From the NCBI RefSeq assembly GCF_029338355.1, contig NZ_CP119802.1, positions 2,046,001 to 2,110,000 on the forward strand: a stretch of 64,000 bases of DNA, read 5' to 3'. Every line of letters starts with the position of its first letter. Positions within the stretch are counted from its first letter, which is position 1. The notes beneath the pieces were generated by a model that was not told the DNA's origin, made no database searches, and saw nothing but the letters and a program-made list of their open reading frames with translations. The stretch comes from Halosegnis marinus. Lineage in GTDB: Archaea > Halobacteriota > Halobacteria > Halobacteriales > Haloarculaceae. The position numbers and the translations under genes are program-made. Shown here piece by piece: positions 7,434-15,547 of this stretch.

Positions 7434-7985
7434 ATGGACCGCCGCCGCCACGCCGCGTGGACGCCCCGATACGGGACCGTCCGCGCGCTCGTGCTCTACG
7501 CCCTGCTCGTCGTCGTCGTCCTCCGCGGCGCGGCCCCGCTCCGCGAGACGCTCGTCGCCGTCGCCGGGGTCGACCCCGGCACCGCGGAGACTGTTCTCCT
7601 GGCGTTCCTCGTCGTCGTCGGCCTCGCCGTCGTGGCCGTCGAGGTGCGCCGGCAGGCCCGCGGCGAGCCGGAGTTCACCCTGAAGGCCGCGCGGCAGGCC
7701 TACCTCGAATCGCGCGTCCCGGCCCGGCCGATGTTCGGCGCGTACGTCCTGCTGCTCGTCGCGGGCACGTACGTCGCCCTGTTCGCCCGGGAGACGTTCT
7801 TCGCGCGCCTCGACAACGCCCTGCTCGTGGTGCGACGGGTCGCCGAGTCGGGCGACCCCGGCGCGTTCTCCGCCGACGCGCTCGCCTTCGGGGCGGCGTT
7901 CGTCGTCGCCGCCGTCACCGTCGCCCACGCCGCCGACCGCGTGCTCGTCGCCGCCCTCCGGCGGGTACTCGCGAGCCGTCGCTGA
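7434..7985 (+). CDS. Membrane protein of unknown function
   Basis: A 183-residue protein with four predicted membrane helices (about 18-36, 50-70, 98-118 and 145-165) joined by Arg-rich loops. There is a basic N-terminus (MDRRRHAAW) and a basic C-terminal tail. I recognise no motif and no family. It is divergent from nth with an 80-nt gap and ends 12 nt before a convergent Tat-exported protein gene. The codon use and base composition match the neighbours, so I consider it a real gene. Confidence 0.7.
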   Translation: MDRRRHAAWTPRYGTVRALVLYALLVVVVLRGAAPLRETLVAVAGVDPGTAETVLLAFLVVVGLAVVAVEVRRQARGEPEFTLKAARQAYLESRVPARPMFGAYVLLLVAGTYVALFARETFFARLDNALLVVRRVAESGDPGAFSADALAFGAAFVVAAVTVAHAADRVLVAALRRVLASRR

Positions 7986-7997
7986 CCCGTCCCCGTC

Positions 7998-8867
7998 TCA
8001 GTCCGTGCCGGGGAAGTGTTCGAACGACTCCAGCGCGATGTCGTAGCCGCCGGCCGTGCGCCGGACGACGTACTCGGTGGGGTATCGCCCGCCGTCGGTG
8101 AACCGCTCGGGCACGGGGAGGGGGGTGCGGTACTCGCCCTCGGCCAGCCCGTCGAGGTACGCCGTCGTCACCATCGGTTCCATGAAGATCACGTCGCCGG
8201 AGCCGTCGCCGTCGAAGTCGTACGCGCCGTAGATGAACACCGACCAGTCGGTCCGTCCCGGCGTGGGGAGGCTGACCGGGACGCTCACGAGGTGTTCACC
8301 CATCGCCGGCACGACGCCCCGGACGGGCGCGGAGGGGAACGGGGCGGGCAGGTCGTCGGCGTAGTAGGTGTCCGCCGGCAGCTGCTCGTCGGGTATCGTG
8401 TACGTGGCGACGCCCGGCGCGATGGTCGCTACCTCCGCGGCCCGCGGGAAGTAGAAGTGTACGTCGAAGTGCGGGTGGGTGTAGACGCCCTCCGGCTCGT
8501 GGCCGCCGGGGTTCCAGTCGAGGGTGGCGTGCGAGAAGTGACCCGTGTTGCCGCGCGGGAGGTCGAGCGCGTACTCGACCGTGTAGGGCACGTCGGCCGG
8601 AACGCCGGGGAACGGCCATCCCTCCGGCTCCTCGGGGAGGTTCGACAGCGCGTCCGCGGTCAGGTGGACGCCGATGGCGGACAGGCGGCCCCGCCCGGGA
8701 CCCTCGTATTCGACGTAGGCGTGTGCGGAGCCGTCGCCCACGCTCTCGGGGTGTCCCTCCGCGCCGCCGCCGTGGGCGGCCGCCGTGCCCGCGAGCGTCG
8801 TCGCTGCGAGGCCCGCGCCCGCGTACTTCAGTGCGTCACGCCGCGATAGCCGATACGTCTCGGACAT
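7998..8867 (-). CDS. Tat-exported protein, DUF5602/TTHB210-like
   Basis: A 289-residue protein with a Tat signal (LSRRDALKYAGAG then a hydrophobic core ending in AAA). The mature part starts His/Gly-rich (AHGGGAEGH) and contains THPHFDVHFYF near residue 150, a histidine cluster I associate with the DUF5602/TTHB210-like fold. Such clusters often bind metal, but none is shown here. I chose ATG 8867 over an upstream ATG because it puts the twin arginines at the usual distance and lies about 28 nt after a TATA-like ATAGCTATG. It is probably secreted or lipid-free on the cell surface. The function is unknown. Confidence 0.7.
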   Translation of the reverse strand: MSETYRLSRRDALKYAGAGLAATTLAGTAAAHGGGAEGHPESVGDGSAHAYVEYEGPGRGRLSAIGVHLTADALSNLPEEPEGWPFPGVPADVPYTVEYALDLPRGNTGHFSHATLDWNPGGHEPEGVYTHPHFDVHFYFPRAAEVATIAPGVATYTIPDEQLPADTYYADDLPAPFPSAPVRGVVPAMGEHLVSVPVSLPTPGRTDWSVFIYGAYDFDGDGSGDVIFMEPMVTTAYLDGLAEGEYRTPLPVPERFTDGGRYPTEYVVRRTAGGYDIALESFEHFPGTD

Positions 8868-8969
8868 ACCCGACCGGATGCCGAGGGCGGGCATAGCTAT
8901 GGTTCCCTGCCGCCGAATCCCGGCGCGTGAGAACGGTTCGGAACCGTTCGATTCCCCCGAAACCGGGCG

Positions 8970-10112
8970 TTACAGCCCGAGTTCGCGCCCGACGACGAGG
9001 TGCTGTATCTCGGAGGTTCCCTCGCCGATCTCCATCAGCTTCGCGTCGCGGTAGAACCGCTGGGGCGCGAAGTCGGTCGTGTAGCCGTAGCCGCCGTGGA
9101 CCTGCACGGCGTCCTCCGCGACCTCGCGGGAGATCTCCGAGGCGTCGAGCTTCGCCAGCGAGGAGATGCGCGTCACGTCCTCGCCCGCGTCGTACTGCGT
9201 CGCGGCCTTGTGGGTGAGCAGCCGCGCCCGCTCTATCTTCCGGTCCATGTCCACGACCATGTCGCGGACGGCGTCGAACTTCGAGATGGGCGAACCGAAC
9301 TGCTCGCGCTCGGTCGCGTAGTCGCGCGCGGCCTCGAACGCGCCCTGTGCCAGCCCCGTCGACAGCGCCGCGATGGAGATGCGCCCGCCGTTGAGCGTCT
9401 TCTTCGTCTGCTCCCAGCCCTCGCCCTCCTCGCCGAGCAGGCGGTCCTCCGGCACGCGGAGGTCGTTGAACTGTATCTCGCAGGTGGGCGAGGCGTTCAG
9501 CCCCATCTTGTCCCACACCTCGATGACCTCGAAGCCGTCGTCCTCCTCGGGGTCCACGATGAACGTGGAGATGCCGCCGTAGCCCGCGCCGGGGTCCGTC
9601 ACGGCCTTCACGAGGATCGACCCGGCGACGTTCGCGTTCGTGATGAACTGCTTCGTCCCGTTGATGACGTACTCGTCGCCGTCCTTCTCGGCCGTCGTGT
9701 CCATGTCGCTCGCGTCCGACCCCGACGAGGGCTCCGTGAGCGCCCACGCGCCGAGGTAGTCGCCCCGGGCCAGCGGCGTCGCCCACTCCTCCTTCTGGGC
9801 CTCCGTGCCGAACATCACGATGGGCATCAGCGACAGGGAGGTGTGGGCGACGTACGAGAGGCCCACGGAGCCGGAGACCCGGCCGAGTTCCTCCGCGACG
9901 AGCGCGTACATCAGGTAGTCGCCGCCCGCGCCGCCGTACGCCTCGGGGGCCGGCACGCCCATCAGGTCCAGCGCGGCGAGTTCGTCGAAGACCTCCGCGG
10001 GGAACCGATGCTCGTCCTCTATCTCCTGCGCGATGGGCGCGATTTCCGCCTCGCAGAAGTCGCGGACGGTGTCCCGTATCATCCGGTGTTCGCTCGGGAG
10101 GTCGAAGTCCAT
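8970..10112 (-). CDS. acd: Acyl-CoA dehydrogenase
   Basis: A 380-residue FAD enzyme of the acyl-CoA dehydrogenase family, which introduces the alpha-beta double bond in fatty or branched acyl-CoA. Signatures include ALTEPSSGSDASDM (flavin and substrate binding), a QVHGGYGYT motif and the C-terminal GEGTSEIQ, which holds the catalytic Glu. The start at ATG 10112 follows a TATA box by 26 nt; the longer in-frame start would add a non-conserved 17 residues. Substrate specificity cannot be decided. A second member of the family lies at 25.6 kb. Confidence 0.93.
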   Translation of the reverse strand: MDFDLPSEHRMIRDTVRDFCEAEIAPIAQEIEDEHRFPAEVFDELAALDLMGVPAPEAYGGAGGDYLMYALVAEELGRVSGSVGLSYVAHTSLSLMPIVMFGTEAQKEEWATPLARGDYLGAWALTEPSSGSDASDMDTTAEKDGDEYVINGTKQFITNANVAGSILVKAVTDPGAGYGGISTFIVDPEEDDGFEVIEVWDKMGLNASPTCEIQFNDLRVPEDRLLGEEGEGWEQTKKTLNGGRISIAALSTGLAQGAFEAARDYATEREQFGSPISKFDAVRDMVVDMDRKIERARLLTHKAATQYDAGEDVTRISSLAKLDASEISREVAEDAVQVHGGYGYTTDFAPQRFYRDAKLMEIGEGTSEIQHLVVGRELGL

Positions 10113-10133
10113 ATCGGGGGATGCGACGGCGCG

Positions 10134-10142
10134 AGTATAAGC
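10134..10142 (-). promoter_or_regulatory. TATA box of acyl-CoA dehydrogenase gene
   Basis: Minus-strand GCTTATACT, centred 26 nt before the ATG at 10112. This gives a leaderless transcript and supports the shorter start. Confidence 0.6.
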
Positions 10143-10194
10143 CGTTCGGGATATTCGCCGCAACCGAAACGCGCCGCGACGGCCGACTCCGAAC

Positions 10195-10202
10195 CGATTA
10201 AG
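10195..10202 (+). promoter_or_regulatory. TATA box of the 38-residue membrane protein gene
   Basis: CGATTAAG, centred 28 nt before ATG 10227. It is the haloarchaeal leaderless spacing and helps argue that the short ORF downstream is expressed. Confidence 0.5.
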
Positions 10203-10226
10203 ACCGCCCCGTTCGGAGCCCGGAGT

Positions 10227-10343
10227 ATGAACGCACTCCTACAGGCGGGCGGGAACCCGGCCGTCATCGACGCCGCCGGCTGGCTCGTCGCGCTCGTCAG
10301 CGTCGCCATCACCGTCGGCTGGCTCTACCGGCTCACGAACTGA
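10227..10343 (+). CDS. Small single-span membrane protein, 38 residues
   Basis: An ORF for MNALLQAGGNPAVIDAAGWL followed by one hydrophobic helix and a short WLYRLTN tail. It has its own TATA-like box at the correct distance and an ATG start. Its last 11 nt overlap the 3' end of the convergent CinA-like gene. A membrane-span micropeptide is plausible. No function can be assigned, and chance ORFs in G+C-rich DNA are the main alternative. Confidence 0.55.
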   Translation: MNALLQAGGNPAVIDAAGWLVALVSVAITVGWLYRLTN

Positions 10344-11025
10344 CCGCGTCGGCGTTGTCGCGGAGCCACGCCGCGGCCGCCCGCACGGCCTCGGCGTCCT
10401 CGCTCTCCAGTTTCACCCGTACCGTCTCGCCCGGGTACGACCCGACCTTGACGCCGAACCGCTCGCGGAGCCGGTCGAACCGTTCGACGAGGGCGCTCTC
10501 GGGTTCGTCCACGACCACGCTCTCGACGTGGCGGACGGTTCCCTCGAAGCGGTCCGCGACCGCGTCGAACATCGCCTTCATCTCGGCCGGCACCCCCGGC
10601 AGGACGTACACGTTCTCCAGGGCACAGCCCGGGGCGACCCCGACGTCGTTGTGGAGGGGGTTGCTCCCGGCCGGGAGGTCGGCGGTGCCCGCCGCGAGGT
10701 CGTCGGCGCTGTAGCCGCCCTCCTCGGTGAGCCACGCCAGCGCCCGCTCGTCGGTTTCGAGTCCGCGGTCGAAGGCGGCCGCGACGCCGTCCATCGTCAC
10801 GTCGTCGTGGGTCGGGCCGAGGCCGCCGGTGACGACGACGGCGTCGTAGCGGTCGGCGTGCTCGCGGACGACCTCGGCGATGTCGTCGACCCGGTCGGGG
10901 ACCGTCGTGACCCGCTCGACGGTCGCGCCGCGGGCCGTGAGCCGCTCGCCGAGCCACGCGGCGTTCGTGTTCACCGTGTCGCCGGCGAGCAGTTCGTCGC
11001 CGACGGTGAGGATGGAGACGCGCAT
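10333..11025 (-). CDS. CinA-like molybdopterin-binding domain protein
   Basis: A 230-residue protein matching the N-terminal (MoCF/molybdopterin-binding) domain of CinA. The core includes ILTVGDELLAGDTVNTNAAW, VVVTGGLGPTHDDVT and VYVLPGVPAEMKAMF. The C-terminal nicotinamide-mononucleotide deamidase domain of bacterial CinA is absent. In bacteria this domain is linked to ADP-ribose pyrophosphatase activity. The archaeal single-domain protein is less well defined, so I give only the domain call. It is followed on the same strand by the tfe operon, which is transcribed towards it. Confidence 0.9.
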   Translation of the reverse strand: MRVSILTVGDELLAGDTVNTNAAWLGERLTARGATVERVTTVPDRVDDIAEVVREHADRYDAVVVTGGLGPTHDDVTMDGVAAAFDRGLETDERALAWLTEEGGYSADDLAAGTADLPAGSNPLHNDVGVAPGCALENVYVLPGVPAEMKAMFDAVADRFEGTVRHVESVVVDEPESALVERFDRLRERFGVKVGSYPGETVRVKLESEDAEAVRAAAAWLRDNADAVSS

Positions 11026-11071
11026 GGGCTTCGTTCGGCGGGCGGCGACTTCAGGCGTTCCCCTCCGGGGA

Positions 11072-11932
11072 CTACCGCATCCCGGGCGGCGGGCCGTCGT
11101 CGCGGTCGTCGTCGCCGGTCTCCACGTCGAGGGCGACCTCCTCGCGCCGCCGGCGCGTCTCGCGCAGTTGGTAGACGAAGTACGCCGCGCCCCCGAGTGC
11201 CAGCGCCGTGCCGCCGACCGCGAGCGCGCCGAACAGCAGGAGGTCGCGCCCGAGGTAGTAGCGCACGACGAGGTTGCTCGCCGTCAGGCTCTCCCATCGG
11301 ATACGGACGCGGCCGTCCACGAGTTCGCGCTCGGTCGCGCCGGGGCGCACCTGTCCGAGCAGGGGGACGCCGACCTCCGCGTTCTCGGGCAGCACCATCT
11401 CGTAGCTCCCGGCGACGTAGGCGGGCATCGCGACCTGCTTGCCGTTCTTCGGCGTCGTGACGCCGAGCTTTCCGGTGTCGTTCGCCGGCAGGCCGACGAC
11501 GGTCCGCCGGCGCGTCCGGTCCACGGTCAGGAGGTCGGGGGCCGCGCGGCTCGTCCCGTTCGGGTAGGTGACGTACGCCGTCGCGTTGCCGTCGGCCTCT
11601 CGGAAGGCGACGTGCGTCCCGTTCGGGTAGCGGAACTGCACCGCCGACACCGTCTCCGGCTGTTCCGTCCCGAGGGTGTCGCGCGTGTATATCTCGACGG
11701 TCGGGTCCGTCGCGTTCAGCCGACCCGTGGTCCGGTTCGCCACGCGGTAGACGGCGGTGACGTTGTTCCGGTTCACCTCCAGATACGCGTCGGCCGACTC
11801 GTTCCACTCGTACGTCTCGCTGGCCGCGAGGTCCGAGGGGTTCGCCTGGCCGGGGCCGAGGAAGCCCGAACAGCCGGCGGTGACCGCGAGGAGGGCGAGC
11901 GCCGCGAAGCCGGCGAGGACCCGTCGGTTCAT
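11072..11932 (-). CDS. Lipoprotein with C-terminal membrane helix (DUF5803-like)
   Basis: A 286-residue protein with a lipobox (LLAVTAGC) at residues about 14-21, a mature extracellular domain rich in Asn-x-Ser/Thr sequons, one C-terminal membrane helix at about 225-250 and a cytoplasmic tail of Arg then Asp. I recognise it as the haloarchaeal DUF5803 family. Its ATG overlaps the stop of the DUF2110 gene (ATGA), so it is translated together with it and, through it, with TFE. The link between an anchored surface protein and a transcription factor operon is unexplained. Confidence 0.82.
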   Translation of the reverse strand: MNRRVLAGFAALALLAVTAGCSGFLGPGQANPSDLAASETYEWNESADAYLEVNRNNVTAVYRVANRTTGRLNATDPTVEIYTRDTLGTEQPETVSAVQFRYPNGTHVAFREADGNATAYVTYPNGTSRAAPDLLTVDRTRRRTVVGLPANDTGKLGVTTPKNGKQVAMPAYVAGSYEMVLPENAEVGVPLLGQVRPGATERELVDGRVRIRWESLTASNLVVRYYLGRDLLLFGALAVGGTALALGGAAYFVYQLRETRRRREEVALDVETGDDDRDDGPPPGMR

Positions 11933-12600
11933 GGAACGACGCAGAGCATCTCCGCCGGCAGGTGGGGGCCGATGTCGGAGAGCAGGCCCGGCGGGTCGGT
12001 CTCCGGCTTGCAGACGACGCTCTGTTCGAGCAGCCCCAGCCGCTCGACGGTCACGATGTCGTCGGCGTGGCCGGCGCGGTTCACCGTCGCGCGCACCTCG
12101 GCGCGCGTCGCGGAGTTCACGTTGACGCGGCCGGTGTCGGCGCGCGTCCAGTCGTAGAGGCGGTCGCGTTCGGCGTCGGCCAGCCGCGCCGTGCCGTCCT
12201 CCTCGACGAACCGGAGCGGCGTGTGCTGGACCAGCCCGTAGCGGGTGCGTATCTGCGAGGGCGTGCCCTGTCCGAGGCCGAGGTCGTCGCGCTCGACCCG
12301 GACCGGTTCGCCCGCGTCGAGGACGACGCCGTCCTCGTCCCACGAGTCGAGGGTACCGACGTACGTCTCCCCCTCCTCCCGGTGGGGGGTGATGGCGCCC
12401 CACTCCTCCGCGAGGACGTTGCGCGCGGCGGGCGCGTCCTCGCCAGTCACGGTGATGGAGGGGAAACCGTCGTCGCGCAGGCCGGTGGTCCACTCCACGT
12501 CGAGCGCGCCGATGTCGTTCCCGACGAGCGAGTCGAGCGAGTCGAGCGCGCGCTCGCCCGCGTCGCCGCCGACGTACACCTTCGTCGCGAGGACGACCAT
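11929..12600 (-). CDS. DUF2110 family protein
   Basis: A 223-residue soluble archaeal protein of unknown function. It contains a stretch (GVVLDAGEPVRVERDDLGLG) that could form a small beta-barrel, and TGRVNVNSATRAEVRATVNR, which resembles a DNA/RNA-contacting helix-loop. These are impressions from the sequence. The ATG shares its A with the TGA of tfe (TGATG), and its own stop overlaps the next gene, so it sits in the middle of a coupled three-gene unit. The constant position beside tfe suggests a role in transcription or RNA handling (inference). Confidence 0.82.
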   Translation of the reverse strand: MVVLATKVYVGGDAGERALDSLDSLVGNDIGALDVEWTTGLRDDGFPSITVTGEDAPAARNVLAEEWGAITPHREEGETYVGTLDSWDEDGVVLDAGEPVRVERDDLGLGQGTPSQIRTRYGLVQHTPLRFVEEDGTARLADAERDRLYDWTRADTGRVNVNSATRAEVRATVNRAGHADDIVTVERLGLLEQSVVCKPETDPPGLLSDIGPHLPAEMLCVVP

Positions 12601-13136
12601 CAGGCCTCGGCCTCTCGCTCGGCCGGTCGGTTCAGCTCGTCGCGCAGGTCGGCGATGCGCTCGTCCATCGCGTCCACGAGCCGCGCGTTGTCCATGTCCA
12701 CGAGCTGTTCGCCGCAGTTGGGGCACTCGAAGCCGAAGTCCATCGCCTCGCCGAACTCGAAGCGGATGGAGTCGTTCTCGCAGAGGTAGAACTCGTTGTT
12801 CATCTCGTACTCGCGGCGCTCGGCCAGCGCGTCGAGCAGGCGGTGCATCTCCTCCTCCAGCTTCTCCGGGATGTTGTCGTACTCGAACGTCCACAGGTAC
12901 GTGAGCCAGCCGGAGTCCTCGTCGCGGAGCCGGCGGTACGTGGCGAGGTCGTTCTCGTAGAGAATGAACAGCGCCCGCCGCACGTCGTTGAGTTCGAGCC
13001 CGAGGTCCTCCGCGAGCTCCTCGTCCGTTACCTCCCCGTCCGGGGGTGCCGCGGCCACGGGCATCCCGGTCGGGCCGACGAGCTCGTGGAGGTATTTCTG
13101 TATCACGGGGTCCTCCAGAAGTTCCTCGTACGCCAT
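12600..13136 (-). CDS. tfe: Transcription initiation factor E subunit alpha (TFE)
   Basis: A 178-residue archaeal homologue of TFIIE-alpha that helps RNA polymerase open promoter DNA. The N-terminal winged-helix domain covers about residues 1-100 (TDEELAEDLGLELNDVRRAL then ILYENDLATYRR). The C-terminal zinc-ribbon region reads YLCENDSIRFEF followed by FECPNCGEQL. The second knuckle (CPNC) is intact but the first has a single Cys, since the expected second Cys is missing (CEND). The gene starts an operon with DUF2110 and DUF5803 genes and has a strong TATA box. Confidence 0.95.
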   Translation of the reverse strand: MAYEELLEDPVIQKYLHELVGPTGMPVAAAPPDGEVTDEELAEDLGLELNDVRRALFILYENDLATYRRLRDEDSGWLTYLWTFEYDNIPEKLEEEMHRLLDALAERREYEMNNEFYLCENDSIRFEFGEAMDFGFECPNCGEQLVDMDNARLVDAMDERIADLRDELNRPAEREAEA

Positions 13137-13160
13137 TACCCCATACCGGGTGAGGAAGCC

Positions 13161-13170
13161 GTTTAAAAGC
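13161..13170 (-). promoter_or_regulatory. TATA box of the tfe operon
   Basis: Minus-strand GCTTTTAAAC, centred 29 nt before the ATG at 13136. It is one of the clearest TATA boxes in the window. Confidence 0.7.
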
Positions 13171-13181
13171 CCCGGTCGGCG

Positions 13182-13724
13182 CTACTCCCCGTCGTCCGGC
13201 TCGACGACCTCCTTGCCCGTCGCCTTCGGCACGACGACCCGGTCGGCGTCCGTCCACTCGCGGTCGAGTTCGCGGCCCTCGAACAGCCGGTCCAGCACGA
13301 CCGCCAGCCCCGCGATCTCGGAGTGGGGCTGGTTCGTCACGGCGACGTTGTGGTCGGCGTGTTCGTACACCTCGAACGGGACCTTCTCGCCCCCGACGAC
13401 GACGAGCAGCGGCTCCTCGGCGTGGGCCGCGCGCAGGTCCGCCTCCACGTCCTGTACGGGGAGGCCGTACATCGTCAGGTGGGCGACGGTGCCGGGCCAC
13501 TCGCGCACCAGCCGCTTCGGCGAGGCGTTGAGCTCCACGTCGAAGGGGCCGCCGAACCGGCCCGTGATGTCCTCGACCGTCTCCGCGGGGCCCGTGGCGT
13601 TGTCGGGGAACACGACGCGGTCCGCACCGAGCGCGCGCGCCGTGAGGCCGACGTGGGTCGTCATCCGGTCGTCGCGGCCGGGTCGGTGGGAGAGCCGACA
13701 CACCGCGACCTCGTGGTCGTCCAT
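13182..13724 (-). CDS. tRNA (cytidine(56)-2'-O)-methyltransferase
   Basis: A 180-residue SPOUT-class methyltransferase (aTrm56) that methylates C56 in the T-loop of archaeal tRNAs with S-adenosylmethionine. The N-terminus VAVCRLSHRPGRDDRMTTHV and the knot region LLVVVGGEKVPFEVYEHADH then AVTNQPHSEIAGLAVVLDRL match the family. The length is normal. It lies 45 nt upstream of tfe on the same strand but tfe has its own promoter. Confidence 0.93.
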   Translation of the reverse strand: MDDHEVAVCRLSHRPGRDDRMTTHVGLTARALGADRVVFPDNATGPAETVEDITGRFGGPFDVELNASPKRLVREWPGTVAHLTMYGLPVQDVEADLRAAHAEEPLLVVVGGEKVPFEVYEHADHNVAVTNQPHSEIAGLAVVLDRLFEGRELDREWTDADRVVVPKATGKEVVEPDDGE

Positions 13725-13794
13725 ACGCTCCCTCTCTCGTGCCGGCGTTTCCTGCTTTCGGAACGCCTACGTCGGCACGCTCGCCAGAGGGGCC

Positions 13795-14736
13795 ATGGAG
13801 CTCTCCGAGAAGCGCGTGGTCGTGACCGGGGGCGCGGGCTTCGTCGGCTCGCACCTCGCCGAGCGGCTGGTCGCCGACAACGAGGTCGTCGTCGCCGACG
13901 ACTTCCGCAACAGCCGCCGCGAGTGGGTCCCCGACGCGGCCGCGGTCGTCGAGGGCGACCTCACGGACCCCGAGGTCGTCGCCGAGGCCATCACCCCCGA
14001 CACCGATATCGTCTTCCACCTCGCGGCGGACAAGGACGCCGCCGCGGACACCGTCGAGCAGTACCGCGTCAACAACACGCTGACCGAGAACGTCGTCGAG
14101 CGGATGGACGCGGTCGGGGTCGACAACGTCGCCTTCACCTCCTCCGGGACGGTGTACGGCGAGGCCCCGCGGCCGACGCCCGAGGACTACGCGCCGCTCG
14201 AACCCATCTCGGTGTACGGCGCCTCGAAGCTCGGCGAGGAGGGCCTGCTCTCCGTGTTCGCCCACAGCCACGACTTCACCGTCTGGACGTTCCGCTTCGC
14301 CAACATCGTCGGCCCCCGGGCCCAGCTCGGGGCGGTCGTCCCGGACTTCATCGCCAAGCTCGCCGACGACCCCGAGGAGCTGGAGATACTCGGCGACGGC
14401 CGCCAGGAGAAGTCGTATATGCACGTCGACGACTGCGTGGACGCGATGTGTCACGTCGTGGAACACGCCGACGCGCCGGTCAACACGTACAACCTCGGGA
14501 CGCGGACGACGACGAGCGTGACGACCATCGCCGACATCGTCGCCGACGAGATGGGCCTCGACCCGGCGTACAGCTACACCGGCGGCGACCGCGGCTGGAC
14601 GGGCGACGTGCCGCGGATGCGCCTCTCGGTGGAGAAGCTCTCCGCGCTCGGCTGGGAACCCCCGGAATCGAGCGACGACGCCGTCCGCCGGGCGACGCGC
14701 GCGCTCGTCGCCGAGCACGCGCCCGAGTACGCGTAG
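13795..14736 (+). CDS. NAD-dependent epimerase/dehydratase (UDP-sugar type)
   Basis: A 313-residue extended short-chain dehydrogenase. Rossmann motif VTGGAGFVGSHLAERL is at residues 9-24. The catalytic Ser/Thr region is FTSSGTVYGE, with Y-x-x-x-K in VYGASKLGEE near residue 142. The family converts UDP- or dTDP-sugars; the closest general match is UDP-glucose 4-epimerase or dehydratase, and the substrate cannot be fixed. Two glycosyltransferases 1-4 kb downstream suggest a role in surface glycan synthesis. I used ATG 13795, since longer in-frame starts run into the divergent tRNA methyltransferase gene. Confidence 0.9.
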   Translation: MELSEKRVVVTGGAGFVGSHLAERLVADNEVVVADDFRNSRREWVPDAAAVVEGDLTDPEVVAEAITPDTDIVFHLAADKDAAADTVEQYRVNNTLTENVVERMDAVGVDNVAFTSSGTVYGEAPRPTPEDYAPLEPISVYGASKLGEEGLLSVFAHSHDFTVWTFRFANIVGPRAQLGAVVPDFIAKLADDPEELEILGDGRQEKSYMHVDDCVDAMCHVVEHADAPVNTYNLGTRTTTSVTTIADIVADEMGLDPAYSYTGGDRGWTGDVPRMRLSVEKLSALGWEPPESSDDAVRRATRALVAEHAPEYA

Positions 14737-14782
14737 GCCGGCGGACCGACAGCGGTTTGCCGGGCGGCGCGAACGGAGGGGC

Positions 14783-15505
14783 GTGCAGGTCGTCGGCTAC
14801 CGCCCCGCGCCCGACCCGGCCCTCCTCCTCGCCGACGGCGGGCCCGTGGAGCGGCTCGAACTCGAACCGGGCGCCGAACTCGCCTACGGGCTCGGCGCGC
14901 GGCGCTGTGCGGGCGCGATACGCAACGGCAACCACATCCCCTGCGACCGCGAGCGCGCGCCGAAGTGTTCGCGCCACGAGCGCGTCTTCGACGAGTCCAC
15001 GCTCCGCGAGCGCGAGGGCGAACACGCCGTCTATCTCGCGGCGTTCGCGCCCGCGACGTTCAAGGTGGGTATCACGCGGCTCGACCGGCTGGAGACGCGC
15101 CTGCGCGAGCAGGGCGCGGACCGCGGCGCGCACGTCTTCACCGTCGCGGACGGCGACATCGCCCGCGACGTGGAGGAGGACCTCGGCCGGGACCTCGCCC
15201 AGCGCGTCCGCGTCGCGACCAAGCTCGACGGCTTCGGCCGCGACGTCGACGCCGGGGCGTGGAACGAACTGCTCGCCGAACACGAGCCCATCGAGACGTA
15301 CGACCTCGACTACGGCTTCGCCCTCGACGCCGCGCCCGTCCCCGAGACGATGGCCGCCGGCACCGTGGTCGGTGTCCAGGGACGCGTCCTCCTGCTCGAC
15401 CGCGACGACACGGTGTACGCCGTCGATATGCGCGACCTCGTGGGGTACGAACTCCGCGAGGGCGAGACGACGCGCGACCGGCAGGCCTCGCTCGGCTCCT
15501 TCTGA
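14783..15505 (+). CDS. DUF2797 family protein
   Basis: A 240-residue protein starting at GTG 14783. It has a cysteine/histidine set near residues 40-75 (RRCAGAIRNG, PCDRERAPKCSRHERVF) that may bind zinc. A region then follows that resembles a GIY-YIG-like core, with VYLAAFAPATFKVGITRLDR and RLREQGAD; Tyr, Lys, Gly, Thr and Arg occur in the order seen in that nuclease fold. Activity has not been shown for this family as far as I know. It may be co-transcribed with the epimerase upstream (46 nt). Confidence 0.82.
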   Translation: MQVVGYRPAPDPALLLADGGPVERLELEPGAELAYGLGARRCAGAIRNGNHIPCDRERAPKCSRHERVFDESTLREREGEHAVYLAAFAPATFKVGITRLDRLETRLREQGADRGAHVFTVADGDIARDVEEDLGRDLAQRVRVATKLDGFGRDVDAGAWNELLAEHEPIETYDLDYGFALDAAPVPETMAAGTVVGVQGRVLLLDRDDTVYAVDMRDLVGYELREGETTRDRQASLGSF

Positions 15506-15547
15506 GCTTCCGGGAGCCTTTTCCGGCCCGCGACGGAACCCTGTCGC

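Noticed and set aside
11929-14718. A 929-codon minus-strand frame over several genes
   Set aside because: Only its last 223 codons (DUF2110 gene) make sense; the rest is antisense to the epimerase and overlaps TFE.
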